Shown piece by piece: positions 25,557-37,700 of a DNA stretch of 64,000 bases; the stretch's first letter is position 1, and every line of letters starts with the position of its first letter. The notes below the pieces were generated by a model. It was not told where the DNA came from. It did not search any database and was given only the letters and a program-made list of their open reading frames with translations. The stretch is from Dreissena polymorpha (taxonomy: Eukaryota; Mollusca; Bivalvia; Myida; Dreissenidae). The position numbers were made by a program, and so were the translations under genes. Location of the stretch: NCBI RefSeq assembly GCF_020536995.1, contig NC_068357.1, forward strand, positions 64,527,221 through 64,591,220, in the 5' to 3' direction.

Positions 25557-25712
25557 AAGATCTGACACTCGTTGTCATTTCATACCATATTTTATTAAAT
25601 TCATCCAGGAAATTCGTTACTAAGCTCGCCAAAGGCTCGCTTTTTAACAAAATTCCTGAACTCGTTTAATAAAACATGGTATGATATGAAAACTCGTGCC
25701 AGATCTTATATA
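25557..25712. repeat. Imperfect inverted repeat (about 155 bp)
   Basis: AGATCTGACACTCGTTGTC and TTTCATACCATATTTTATTAA on the left pair with TTAATAAAACATGGTATG and AACTCGTGCCAGATCTT on the right, around CTCGCCAAAGGCTCG. Consistent with a small foldback element. Confidence 0.55.
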
Positions 25713-26608
25713 CGTAGTTCATCGTGTGATTTCATTTCTGTGACGGACGTGGTGTTTTTGACAGTGAATTATTTGTTTAAAGCATCGAACGAATGCAAAA
25801 CGTATTTCGGATTTTGTGTTTATCATGCATACATGTAAACCTCAATAGGACTACAATAAAATAGTATGGTTTAAACTAAGTTTGGATAAAGACATTGAAG
25901 AATAGATAATGGACGTGCATATCGTTTCAACTTTATTGTTATCAACATTGGAATAACGATGTCAATGAGGTAAGCGTGTCATTTAAGCTGAAATTGTGTC
26001 ATCAACTTATTCTACAAAACAGTTTCAGTTAAAATTATCCCAATTGTATCTTACATTTAATCATAATTATTTTCGATTATTTTGTTGCTGTTTACTCACT
26101 TTTATTATGCTAATCATGTGTCGTCACGGCAAGCCTTTTCGTGTATACCTTTCTTCAACTCGCCCGACAAGTTCAAGTACACGATTACACGTTCATTGTA
26201 TTATGTCATGTCTTTTTGAACATGATCCAAACCCTGTACACACGGCAGACATCTGTATTGATAATATTTAAACAGAGACTTGAAGATTTTTCTTGCAACT
26301 AGCACGTTTAGTGACCGATAACACTTGCCTGTTAATTTTGGTTATATAACATGTCACTGGATCACTTGATAACACGTTCCATTGTCAAAGCACATGACCG
26401 GCTTATGGAACGAATTTTGATATAAATAATGCAATGTGTAAACGTCACAAGGATTAAGTATTATGAAAATATAGCATATTTTATTCCAAATATGTATGAA
26501 AAGGTACTAGATAAATAGAACATTATGCTTCTGAGAACTGAATGCTTTCGCTCAGGGGTTGGGCCGGTTGGGAGAATTTAAAACATGCATGTCAACTTGA
26601 AGTGCAAT

Positions 26609-26611
<3 letters not shown>

Positions 26612-26653
<42 letters not shown>
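26612..26653. repeat. (TA)n microsatellite
   Basis: About 21 uninterrupted TA dinucleotides. Confidence 0.95.
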
Positions 26654-26656
<3 letters not shown>

Positions 26657-27406
26657 GTAACTTTTTAACGGTGTCATATTAAAGAATAACGTGATTTTGG
26701 CTTTTTACATTGAAGGTGGGTACACTTTAGAATTCTAAATCGCCATAATCGAATAACTTTAAGTCATCTAAAACATGACAACTTTAGATTTTTCATTTTG
26801 TCACAATGTTTCTTATCTATCTAACGATCATTGAGTATACCCATACAACTTTCCGATATTTTATACCATAATGTTTTCGCATTCTTTGAAATTGGGTCAT
26901 TAGCGATATTATATTCTTAAACGCTCTTTCAAGCATAAAAATTTGACTATAATAAGTACATGTATTGGATTTATTCGTGTCCTTAGAATCCCATGAATAT
27001 ATTAGTGTAAATAATACAGAACATGGTTTCGTAAAATATACGTTAACTCATTTTAGTATTTTGTGAAGGGTCCAAATTCAAAATGCACTCAAATGTCGAG
27101 ATTAAACTAAGAAAGATCACGCGTCTGAGTCGAACATATGTGATCAAAGGGAGAGTTAAGGACCAAATGTAAAAATAAGCTTCGCTTTCGACACAATTTT
27201 GACACTTATGCCTTCCGTACAATAAGTGTAAGAGATATAAACACATCATTGTTCTCCTTCAAAAAGGACGTCCAACAAGCTGGTGTAATGTCCTTTTTCG
27301 ATCGAGATCGACGATATCTCTCGATGAGATAATTGGCAACATGCGTATCTAATTGGTTTTAACAGATAATTGTATGTTCCAGATTTAACTCAACGAAATT
27401 TGCACC

Positions 27407-30400
27407 ATGGGTGACAGGAATCGACCGAAACACGCTACGTTTCATGGCAAACAGAAACTACCGCTGCAGAAAGATTTTTGGCTGTTAAAAACAAGGATGT
27501 GGAAAAGGTAAAATAATTATTAAGGAGCGGTGTAGACCCGAATTGCGTTTTTTATTACGTCATCAACGATGGGATAACCGCTGTTCATTCATCCGTGCTG
27601 GCGAACAGCTTCGGAATGGTTCAATGTTTGCTTGAAAATGGCGCGAATATTAATTTGGCGGACTGGGACGGAGAGACGCCAATATTTGCTGCGATATTTA
27701 AGACTGACGACAGGATAAGAAAGTTGCTGATTGAAAAAGGCGCTGACGTCAATTTTAGAAGTAAATCAGGAGAAACGCCTTTGATGAAAGACCTCGATAA
27801 AAGCGAGATGTTTAATTTTGAATTAAAATAGTCCGTCGTCTCAGATTTTCACCAAAAAGACAACGACGGCCGTTTACTACTGCATTTCGTGTCCGATGTA
27901 CATGACAGATGCGAGGGAGATCACAATTGTCTTACTTACCTTGACTACCTACTGGATGGCAGAGTAACATTACACGGTACAACCACTGACTTCTTTGGAC
28001 AAATACCGCTTCATAGAGCCGCGACCCTATGTTGTTTTGATGCCGTGAACTTCCTCATTGAACATGGATGTGAACCCACGTTACAGGATAACAATTTGAA
28101 AACAGCCCTTCGTTGCCTTGGAGAACATCCAAACCGGGCTGACTTTACACAAATTCTGGAGTTGCTCATTAGGACCAGATGTAATATAAACGCAAAGGAT
28201 TACATGGGAAGAATCCCATTACATTAAGTAACTGCTTCCCACGATACGTGTGCTGAAGCAGTGGAAGCCATGATAAGACCTGGAGCTATTGTAGATCATC
28301 AGGATAAATGTGGACATAATCCCATTCAGCTTTGTGTACACCCAGGTGTTGTCACCGATGACTCAGATGTAGTCGGAAATAAGGAGAACGCAATAAACAT
28401 TGCCGATGTCGTTAAAGTACTCGTCGATAACGGTATTGTTGTTAATGCGATAGACAATGATAGTTTTACGCCATTGCATTTTGCTGTTCGACAAAGAAAC
28501 ACTCAAGTGATCGAAACACTTCTTCATCTAGGCTCTGACCCGTCGTTGGCAACCAAAACGGGGGAAACTGCTGTACATAGAGCAACAATTAGCACAACAT
28601 CCCTGAACATTATCATTGATCATATTATGAAAACAAACACTGCCATCGACTTGAATGTCGCCGACAATTTTGGTTCTAAGCCATTGCACTGGGCAGTATC
28701 ATTAATCGAACACGGTTCCGGTAAACGTTTATTACTCGAAGATTGTCTCCAGATACATGACGGAAATAGAAGTTCTCCAGCGGACCTAGCATGCCTCTTT
28801 AGATTTGCCAGTCTATACGAGTCCCTTGGAATATGCTTCCACCGCGGCGTCTTTCCGATTAATTTCGAAATATCCCCATCAAGGTATGACTACCTGTTGA
28901 CCCATTTGTTACATCAAAATGCAAATATGCTAACATAATGCGAAACATCATGTAAGTCAGACGTAGAAAGTAACGATAGCGAAATAAAAGAAGACACAGA
29001 TAATGATGATAATCATACGGAAAGAGAGCAAGCTTACTCACAGCATAGTTTAAATAATGGTGAAAGTTCCAATGATGATGATGACTTTAATGTTGATGAT
29101 GAAGAAGAGGATGGAAGTGATGATGACGATGATGACGATGGTGCAAAGAAGAATGAGGATGCAGAGTGTGGAGAAAAAGCAATTGAAGACGAATTGGAAA
29201 ATAAAGACTTAGAATTGTACAACTATTTAGAAAAAGACAGATACAAACAAAGAGGAAAACAAGAAGAAAACGTTATTGAAGAAGCACCAACAAGCGAAGC
29301 TTCGACGGGTAACGAAGACGATGGCTGTCCATAAAAAGACGAATTCTATCTTGATTGTCCTGTTCTACAGACAATTTACAATGACAATAGAAAAGTCTTC
29401 TTGACAGGGTGGAAGACACACTTGATGTTGCACCAACAGTCTCTATCAGCGTATTCAAATCTAGTACTCGATGCACAACTTATGGGGTTGGTTAATGAAA
29501 CAGAAGAAAACGAACAAATCGCAATGGCCATCATTAAAATAATGAACATCAGTGCAAAGCTAGTATCATCGGAAAATCCCCATCTTCTCTTTGACGTAAC
29601 CTTGGCCAGAAGTCGTAGGGAGGGCACCAAGATATGTTGTCCGGATGAGTTCGACTTCAGTTGGAATCTCATTAGATTCAGCGAAGCCTTCATAGCTGAA
29701 GAGTCTGCGGAATTTCCAGCCAAGTTCGTGCGGCTGCGTCTTAAAGATGAATATCAAAATACAGAATTCGCTGACTGTGTGACAAAAGATTACACGCTAG
29801 ACGGAAGAAAGCTAGAACGGTCCCTTTATATGGCCATAAATGAAGTTTTAATCAGACAAAAGAACGGATTTGTTAAGCCATATGTATTGCAGAAAATACC
29901 TTAGAATTGATAAAGGTTCCATTGATAACCTGGCATTTCGATGGGTAGGCAATGTATATAATGATCTGTTAGTTGAAGTGGACATAGTCCCACGTTTTGT
30001 GTTCCCTGGATGGGTACCACAGAAAATCGACCTGAAATCAACTCTGTACAAAAATGCAATTAACAGTCAAGAACCACTACCACCATTCGCTGTTGTGGTG
30101 AAGACGCCGGACGGAAGGTATGTTAAAGACTGGCAACATTATTTCAGAATCGATGTTGCCCGATTAGAGTCTATTCTGATCCGAGGAGCTCCTGAAAGTG
30201 CCAGGAAGGGGTTCATACTTCTGAAAGCTCTTCGAGATTCGTTATATTTGCCCCAGATATACGACGAAAAGATGGACGACTGGGTCAGAAGCTTTCTGAC
30301 AACATACATGCTGAAAACTTGTCTTTTACACGAACTAAACGAGGACGAGGAGATAGACGAAATTCAAGAATCTAGAGAAACACGCACAGATGAAAAATTG

Positions 30401-30526
30401 GCGCACAGGAGAGAAGCCATAAGCTGGGCGTTTAAGATTATGAAGCGATTGCATTTGTCAGTAAGGAAATCCGAACTCGTATCGTTTTTTGTGTCAATCT
30501 TTTTGTCAACCAAAGTCTTCAAGTAG
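27407..30526 (+). pseudogene. Ankyrin-repeat / Mab-21 (cGLR) fusion protein gene, interrupted
   Basis: One frame (positions 1 mod 3) runs from about 27450 to 29904 and gives about eight ankyrin repeats (for example GETPIFAAIF, GQIPLHRAATL, SFTPLHFAVRQRNTQVIETL, SKPLHWAV), then an acidic Asp/Glu-rich linker (about 28940-29330), then a Mab-21/cGLR domain: SRREGTKICCPDEFDF (the cGAS-type E-F-D pair), the shift to the next frame near 29885, NLAFRWVGNVYNDLLVEVDI (third Asp), SARKGFILLKALRD and TTYMLKTCLLHELNEDEE, ending at 30526. Expected role: a cytosolic nucleotidyltransferase sensor with an ankyrin protein-binding platform. Breaks: stops at 27514, 27829, 28225, 28936 and 29332, one frameshift near 29885 and another between the ATG (27407, context GCACCATGG) and 27450. 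Homology continues across each. The usual G of the GS motif reads R (ARSRREG). A start by splicing from an upstream exon is possible. Confidence 0.85.
28939..29331 (+). other. Acidic low-complexity linker between ankyrin and cGLR parts
   Basis: Within the fusion frame, about 130 codons rich in GAT, GAC, GAA and GAG, with runs such as DDDDDDDGAKK and DDEEEDG. It separates the two folded parts and is likely disordered. Serine-rich translations of the opposite strand here are its shadow. Confidence 0.7.
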
Positions 30527-33000
30527 TTAGCGATCAGTATTTGATAAGTGCTGAATGCGTTTGTCTAAACGATCTTCTTATAATGGGTACTGTAGATTTT
30601 ATGTAGGACTGTTTGCTAAATATGGGCGCTATATATCAAAGTCAATGCATTGAAAGTCACGAATCAACTTTAGTGGTTGGATGTCTAGCTCGGAACTTCA
30701 AATACGTAACCTTTTACCATACGACGTTTTGTATTGTCCGAAAAAGAAAGAGGTTGCAGACGACAATTGTTATTGCAATGGAATATGAAGAAATTGCTTT
30801 TGTATGGTAGAAACCATTGCGATTAAATGAGAAATAGCTCCTTTTTATCATTTTATCACAATGATTTCTAGAATCGTCTGCAACAAACCCATACAATCCG
30901 CTATTAATTGGTTATGGATTAATGAACGCCACTTGGCACTTTCATCTCTGAATTAGATTAGTTAAAAATGTTCCTTTCGCAAAGAAGCGCCTTGATGCTT
31001 TTACAGTAGATGATATGCGTAAATTCAAATATAGTGTCTCCATGTTTTTCAGCTTCAATGCAATTATTGAAATATATATTAATTCATATCTTTCTCTTTG
31101 TTAAAAGATGTTTTCAAACGGCTCTGCTGAATATTTTTAACAAACAGAAATATTTAAATAGTTTTATACACTTGTGAATGTTCTTTTGTAGATGAAAACG
31201 TAGTAAACTTTGACAGACCTTTCATAACAAAGATGCATTTCTTTTAATCATGTTTTTCTTCGATGTACGTACATGTATCATAATATTGGACTCTTTGTAG
31301 AATAACCAATCGACTAATGTTTTACGGCATTCCATTACAAATCATTACTTACCTCATTTCATTTTGCGTTTTGCAGCATGAGCATTTTATCTGTTTTGGG
31401 CTCGAGCTGACCCAATACTACAAACCAAGGTCTACCATCCTGCCGACCAAAATCGGAGTTTTTCCGATCTTAACAGACTAACAGCGGATAATATCTAACT
31501 ATGCATATTCTCCTTGATTAGGTCAGTCACATCTTTGCAAAAATGTCTGCATATATTAAACAAGTGTTTTCCTTCATTATTTCAAATGGAAAATATATTT
31601 ATAGTTTTTCGATTTAACTATATATGGCTCTGAAAAAGACGATGTCCGAAAAGCCCGGGTTTTCTTCGGTAGTTTGCTCAAACGCTAAATGAAAAGAGTA
31701 CCACACGTTCTTTAATAACAGGTGGTTGTAAAAGCGTTTTTCCTTGATCGTGACGGATTAAAAAATATATGTACATGTAATACATATTAACATATATGTC
31801 GATTATACTATGTGGAACATTAACTTGCATTCAGCAGAAATCTTTTCAAACTAGAAGTAATACATTTCTTAGTTCTAAAAGTTTTTTAATGACGTCATCG
31901 ATCCGGGCAACCGAATAAGGGGAGGTAATCGATATAGGCACCCAATTGATTCTGAATTAAATAAATAAGGTCGAAAACGGCTACCAATGAATCCTTGACA
32001 AGTGATCGGAAACAAAAAATGGCTGCCGTCGTAGGAAGTTCAAGCAATTCTATGCAACTTTAAGCGATGTCATAGTTATAAATTGTGCTTAAATATAGAT
32101 TTCTGTAGAAACTATTCATCCGAACAATAATATACTTTGATAGAAGTGATTGTGTTCACATTGAATGAATTGCGCCTCCCAAAGCATGTGTTGTTACGAT
32201 GCGTAAGTTCTGCATCTATCATACAATTTAAAATTGTACTCACAATTCAAGATGTGTCAAAAATCCATTGAGTTAGATTGATTATAGTCATAAACACATT
32301 TCAACTTGAAATGCCATAGTTTCTGGATTTCCACCAAGTTCATTTGCTGCATCATCAGATACTCTTGTGACTGCTATGGCATTCTCGTCCTCGAAACATA
32401 GCCAGAGCGATTTTCTTGATGGCTTCTTTGAAATATGATTAACCATGTTACTTATATAAAGAAGTGAAACTCCAGCTGCTGGAGCAGTCTTGAATTCTCA
32501 TTATACACAATTAGTTGGTCCTTTTTTAATGCAAGGCAAGTGACCACATGCCACAACAGCACAAAACAGCACAGTACAAAACAACATACATAACACATAA
32601 ATGAATAAAGCTGGGTTCACCGCATTGGAACGGTCAATGCAAAGCATTGGGGGTTTAAACCGGTTTTAGAGCGCTTAACTTTCCATTTAGCCCAGCAATA
32701 GTCATGATTTATTTAAGTGTAAATAAAATTTAACCTCATAGCATTGTAACTTAAATTAAACAATAATAAAAGGGAATTAAAACGCATTTAATTTAATTAA
32801 AATTTAATTACTCAATGGTAGGAAAGAGACCAAAGCAACAGAGCTACAACTTTTTGAGGAACAATGAAATGAAACTACGAACAAGTGTCAACTACGTTCC
32901 TTCTTTATAGAAAAAGATTTACGAATATAGCATCATAAAGTTAATAATTCAGATCATCATCGCGCAAATACGGGAAGAAGCAGCAATAATGTGTGTAAAA
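30527..33000. other. No gene seen
   Basis: AT-rich sequence. Near 32540-32700 is a repeat fragment (GAACGGTCAATGCAAAGC...TTTAAACCGGTTTTAGAGCG) related to 57280-57335 and 11060. Confidence 0.35.
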
Positions 33001-33189
33001 GTTCCATATTACATTGCTTGGTTGTTCATGTGACTGCAAAAATAAAAATCCTGATAAAAATTTTAATGCCCGACATTTTCGCAGCTCTAGACTGAGTGTT
33101 AACAGCCTTATTGTTGACGACAGACGACTGACGTATCACAACACACGACGACGGACACAGGGTGATCAGCTTACCTTGAGCACTTCGTG

Positions 33190-33620
33190 TTCAAAATTTT
33201 CAGTAAGAAAAATGTTGGTACCAAAATTTTGGGTACGAAAAAAATGAGGGTACGACAATTCTGATTACGTAAAAAAGGCGGGTACGAAAATTTTGGGTAC
33301 GAGAAAATTATGTAAAAAAAAATGGTAAAGAAATTTGGGTATCGAAAAAAATTTGATAAGAAAAATATGCGTATGAAAAAAATGTGGGCACAAAAATGTT
33401 GAGTACCAAAAATTTATGCAAAAAATAATTTGGGTACGAAAATAATTTGGGTACGAAAAGTTTGGGTAAAAAAGGAATGTAGGAACAAAAAATGGAAACG
33501 AAAATATATGTTACAAAAAATGTGGGTACTAAAAAATTGGGTACAAAAGAAATTGGATACGAATAATTTTGGGTACGAATTTTTTTATGAGAAAGATGAG
33601 GTACCTGTAAGTATACCGGG
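33190..33620. repeat. Degenerate 'GGGTACGAAAA' minisatellite
   Basis: About 25 loose units of 14-20 bp built on GGGTACGAAAAAAATT, with GTAC often preserved. Preceded by a bivalve-type repeat fragment (33110-33188, ACGACGGACACAGGGTGATC). The open frames across it come from its lack of stops and are not genes. Confidence 0.75.
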
Positions 33621-33698
33621 GTACCCATAATTATCATTTAAAAATCGGTGTACGGTGAAGTATTCTTCAAAGTACAATTCAGCGTTAGTATCCCAACA

Positions 33699-34560
33699 AG
33701 AGGACCATGGGCCAAAAGGCGCTTACCTAAGACCCTAAGGCACTAATCTATTATCACAAAAATGATAGAACTTTATGAAATATATATCCTTAATGCATAT
33801 GCCTAATGTTAGTTTTGAAGTTAAATAATGATACATATGTTAATGAAGATTAGACAAATAAAGTGACTTCTGTGGTATTAACATGCCTTTTGTATATTTA
33901 ATATATTGACCATTTTTTTTTAGCTGAGATGACCCAGTTTCAAACTTGGCTGAGATTTAATTGATACTGATTTTCTGGACAAAAGTCATGAAGATTTGCG
34001 AATGAATATGTTAAACGGTACCTTAATAAGGTTTCACTATAGCTGTATAAGAAAAAAGAAAACTGCCCCCCCCCCCCCCCACACACACACCGGCAGCAAT
34101 GTTTTTTTTAAGGAAGAGAAACAGTTTTTCAAATTTAGCCAAGATATCATTAGACCAAATGACCTGACCAAGTTTATTGAAGGATGAACAGTTTATGTTA
34201 TTTCTAGAGTGGTAATACGATTTTACTATATCTATATAAGGAAAACTGCCCTGCCCCAAACGGTCATGGTTTTAAACTGACGGAACCATTTTTGAACTCG
34301 ACCCAGATATCACTCAAACAAATTTCTGGCCTAGTGTAATTAAGAGTGGACTATGAATAAGACTTCTAAACTTAAGAGTGTAAACAAGGTGTAATTACAG
34401 CCATATAAAAACAGTCCTGCACCCTTGCAGCAATGTTTTTCAACAGACCAGTTTTTATATTTTTGAGAACAGTATTCTGACAAAGTTTCCTGAAGATTGT
34501 ACAATCATGAAGATTGGACTAATTGTGGCCTCTAGAGTGTTAACAAGGTAAATGTAAAGG
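33699..34560. mobile_element. Decayed tandem-unit element ('AAGAGGACCATGGGCC' type)
   Basis: Starts near CAAGAGGACCATGGGCC and carries about three units of roughly 180-190 bp (AGAGTGTTAACAAGG, TATAGCCATATAA, AACTGCCC..., GTTTTTCAACAGACC, AGATATCA). A poly-C/CA tract (34066-34090) is inside one unit. Same general plan as the elements at 19001 and 35760. Confidence 0.55.
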
Positions 34561-34957
34561 TAACGGACAATATTAGATCCAATTTTGTGCAAGGAATACC
34601 AAAGATGACTAATTAAACGTTATCAAAATATCAATAAAATCTGATTAGTAATGAATATAACACTGATTTTTAACATGGTATTCTATTTAACCTACAATCT
34701 ATAACGAAAAGGTCATGAGACATTCACACTATTAGCGTTTTATTAATAAAATCATCAATAAATGTGTGCACCAATTCAATTATTGTTTTCGAAAATAATT
34801 ATATTTAAATGTAGCACACAATTGTAGTGATTTAAATATTGATGGCAACTGAAACGGTGTTTTACATTAGATTGATAACACTATTTGCTGTGATTTTTTG
34901 CCTAATTGGGAAAAGTACCGGTTCCAGCCCAATTAGGCACACCTTTGTGCTTGCTAA

Positions 34958-37700
34958 GTTGGAACACCGGAACTTTCGATAGATAAACGTGTATGTAGGA
35001 TTTACTCATAGCGAAGCGTTATTAAGTCTTTACTCAGAAATATCAGCGTTCACAATTCTCAAAAGATGTCACCTATCATGCGCTCCTTAATATATCTTCA
35101 AACAACAACGACAAAAACCAGTATACAACATCTCCACTACATTCCTCGATTAATCACCATGCAGGTACACTTTTACAAAATTGTTTATTCTTAACTGAGG
35201 CTATATGCGCCTTACGATTCGCACCTGCGACATAACGTCGTATCACTTCAATGTTTAATCATATCACAATTAGTCCATTTATCTTATAATTTATAACACA
35301 TCCGTAGGTTTAGTCTTTATAAACAAAAACAAGCGCTTCTACAGCATGGTTTTAGCTCAGGTGGTAATAGCATATTCTTTGCTTTAATGTAATGTTACTC
35401 AGCAAATCTGCGCACATCGCGATCGTTAATAAACAAAATATTAGCACTACAAAACGTTAATGCACGTTACTTCAACAATCTAATTCTGTAATTAATTAAT
35501 ATGTGCTTATGTTCAATAAATCGGAATTAAACAATGGTCACTAAAACACCATACAGCATAGCACCGGTACATGCATTTATTTGTGAAACATATTACCATT
35601 AATCGTACAGCGCAAAGCAAAAAGCCAAACATACATTTTAATGTCTGTTCACTGCAAACGCAATGAAGAGCAAAATATAATTTTGATTAACATGACTGTA
35701 TGTTCAACGTAAATACGCCATTCTCTTACAGTGTATTCATACGTCTTTGTTTTACAATAATTATTCCCACGCTTTTTGAAAAGCGTGGGAATATTGTGGT
35801 TATCTCCGCCGTCCGTCAGTCCTGGCCATTATCTCCTCCTACATTATAAGCACTAGAACCCTGAAACTTACACACATGGGAGATATGAGCATATGTGCGA
35901 CCCTGCACCATTTGGAATTTTGATCTGACCCTTGGGTCAAAAGTTATGGGGGTTTGGGTGGGGCCGGGTCAGAGATTTTCACTCATTTTTGTTAGGTAAT
36001 TTTACATTAACTTCTTCATTTCTACACCGATTTACTTCAAATCGATACTGAACCTCTCTTATGACAATACGGTCAATCTCAACTATGCATGGCCCCATTA
36101 CCAACCCTGGGGCACCCCGCCCACATAGACCACACCCACCCAAAATCGCCTTTAACTTTAATGTCTTCATTTCTACACCGATTCACTTCAAATTGATACT
36201 AAACTTCTCTTATGACAATACGGTCAATCTCAACTATGCATGGCCCCATTACCAAACCCTGGGGCGCCCCGCCAACATAGGCCACACTCACCCGAAATTG
36301 CCTTTTACTTTAATTTCTTCCTTTCTAAACCGATTCACTTCAAATTGATACTGAACTTCTCTTATGACAATACGGTCAATCTCAACTATGCATGGCCCCA
36401 TTACCAACCCTGGGGCACCCCGCCCACATAGACCACACCCACCCGAAATTGCCTTTTACTACAATTTCTTCATTTCTACACCGATTCACTTTTTATTGAT
36501 ACAGAACTTCTCTTTTGACAATACGGTCAATCTCAACTATGCATGGCCCCATTACCAACCCAGGGGCGCCCCTGGGTCAATTATGCGGCGTGGGGATATG
36601 CGTGCGTCGGCCTCTGCCGCGCCATATCAAGTTTGTATTGTTTGTATGAGCTATTAATCAAGATAACGCAACCGTTTGCAATCTTTTGGTGTTGATTATA
36701 AGCAGCCCTACCTTCTACGTTATAATTCTGAAAACAACGATTTCAAATGACCATAAAGAAAATATGTATACAGTATTCGTCAATTCAACTAGGGCCTTAA
36801 CTAAACAGGAAGATGACTGCGTGTTTTAGATACTTTGCCCCGACTATCATTGAATATACTCAATTCTTTTAATATTTCCCCAATTTTATACGACGCACAT
36901 TTTTTTTCCCTGCCGGATGCCGGAAACGAATATCTTTCTGAGGTAATTTCGACCAAAAACGTCAAAATGGACCAACGTATCTCATTTGAAAATGCATAAT
37001 TATATTCGTTTACAAATACATGGAGATATCGAAATAAATGCTGTTAAAGTTTCATGTTTTAACTTCAATTATTTTATGCTCCAAGTGTTCTAATACATGG
37101 TCCGGTGAAGAAACTGGTATCGTTATATCAGTTAATTGAATCGTATACCATAAATAGATCCTTTATAGGACAAACATTGTTAAGCTTTACATACAACGGT
37201 TTTAATGGGCAGATAAGTGTGCCTTAAGCATGTTCTAAAGAAGTCCTCCAATATTAATTTATCATTTCTCCTTCGACCATACATTACATATTAATTCTAT
37301 TATATACACGAGCGTTTCGAAAGATTACTGATTTTCTTAATTGCTTGCATACATATAAATAATAAGTTTTCAAATTACTCGACAATTCTTGCGATCACCG
37401 GCTATTCACATTCAGTCCCGTATCGTGTTTACTATGCTCGCACATTTGTTATGTGACCTTAACCAATTAGGCCCATATAGCATCATTAATTCATAATATT
37501 CTAATTATTCTGCCAATACCACTTTCTGCTTATTGACTTTATGGCTATTTTGACACAACACAAGATGCAACAGTCGGCTTAATGAAGGCATTAAAAAGGG
37601 GAAAAAGCTCTTTATCCTTTCTTCTGAAGTCAGCAAATTAATAGCCTCATGTTGATTTCTTACAAACGTATGTGCTGTGCTGGCATGCGTAAAGGGGCTT
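34958..37700. repeat. Segmental duplicate 1 of the 58.85-60.79 kb region
   Basis: Order and orientation match 58850-60790: ATGAGTAAATCCTA on the minus strand (start codon at 35009), CAGGTACACTTTTACAAAAT, TGTTACTCAGCAA, ACAACGATTTCAAATGACCA, CCGGATGCCGGAAACGA, AATACATGGTCCG and CTTCTGAAGTCAGC. It copies the promoter and about the first 16 codons of the orphan gene (MSKSYIHVYLSKVPVF on the minus strand), after which the frame diverges and stops. An element at about 35760-36638 is inserted here and absent from the other copy. Confidence 0.75.
35760..36638. mobile_element. Hairpin + tandem-unit + tail element (TTCCCACGC type)
   Basis: Opens with a hairpin TTCCCACGCTTTTTGAAAAG + CGTGGGAA, followed by a CT-rich stretch, then four units of about 151-152 bp (starts near 36055, 36206, 36358, 36510; CAATACGGTCAATCTCAACT, GCATGGCCCCATTACCAA), and a tail with GCGTCGGCCTCTGCCGCGCC. 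The duplicated region at about 59738 is an empty site, which fixes the borders to within some bases. Proline-rich ORFs across it are artefacts of the units. Confidence 0.75.

Larger units (their letters stand above)
24960..27400. other. Upstream region of the ankyrin-cGLR locus; repeats only
   Basis: Holds an imperfect inverted repeat at about 25557-25712, a palindromic CRE-like TGACGTCA at 25464-25471 and a TA microsatellite at 26612-26653. No exon is recognised. The CRE match alone is weak evidence for regulation. Confidence 0.4.

Noticed and set aside
36061-36657. Proline/histidine-rich ORFs in series
   Set aside because: They are the same chance frame in each 152-bp tandem unit of a mobile element.
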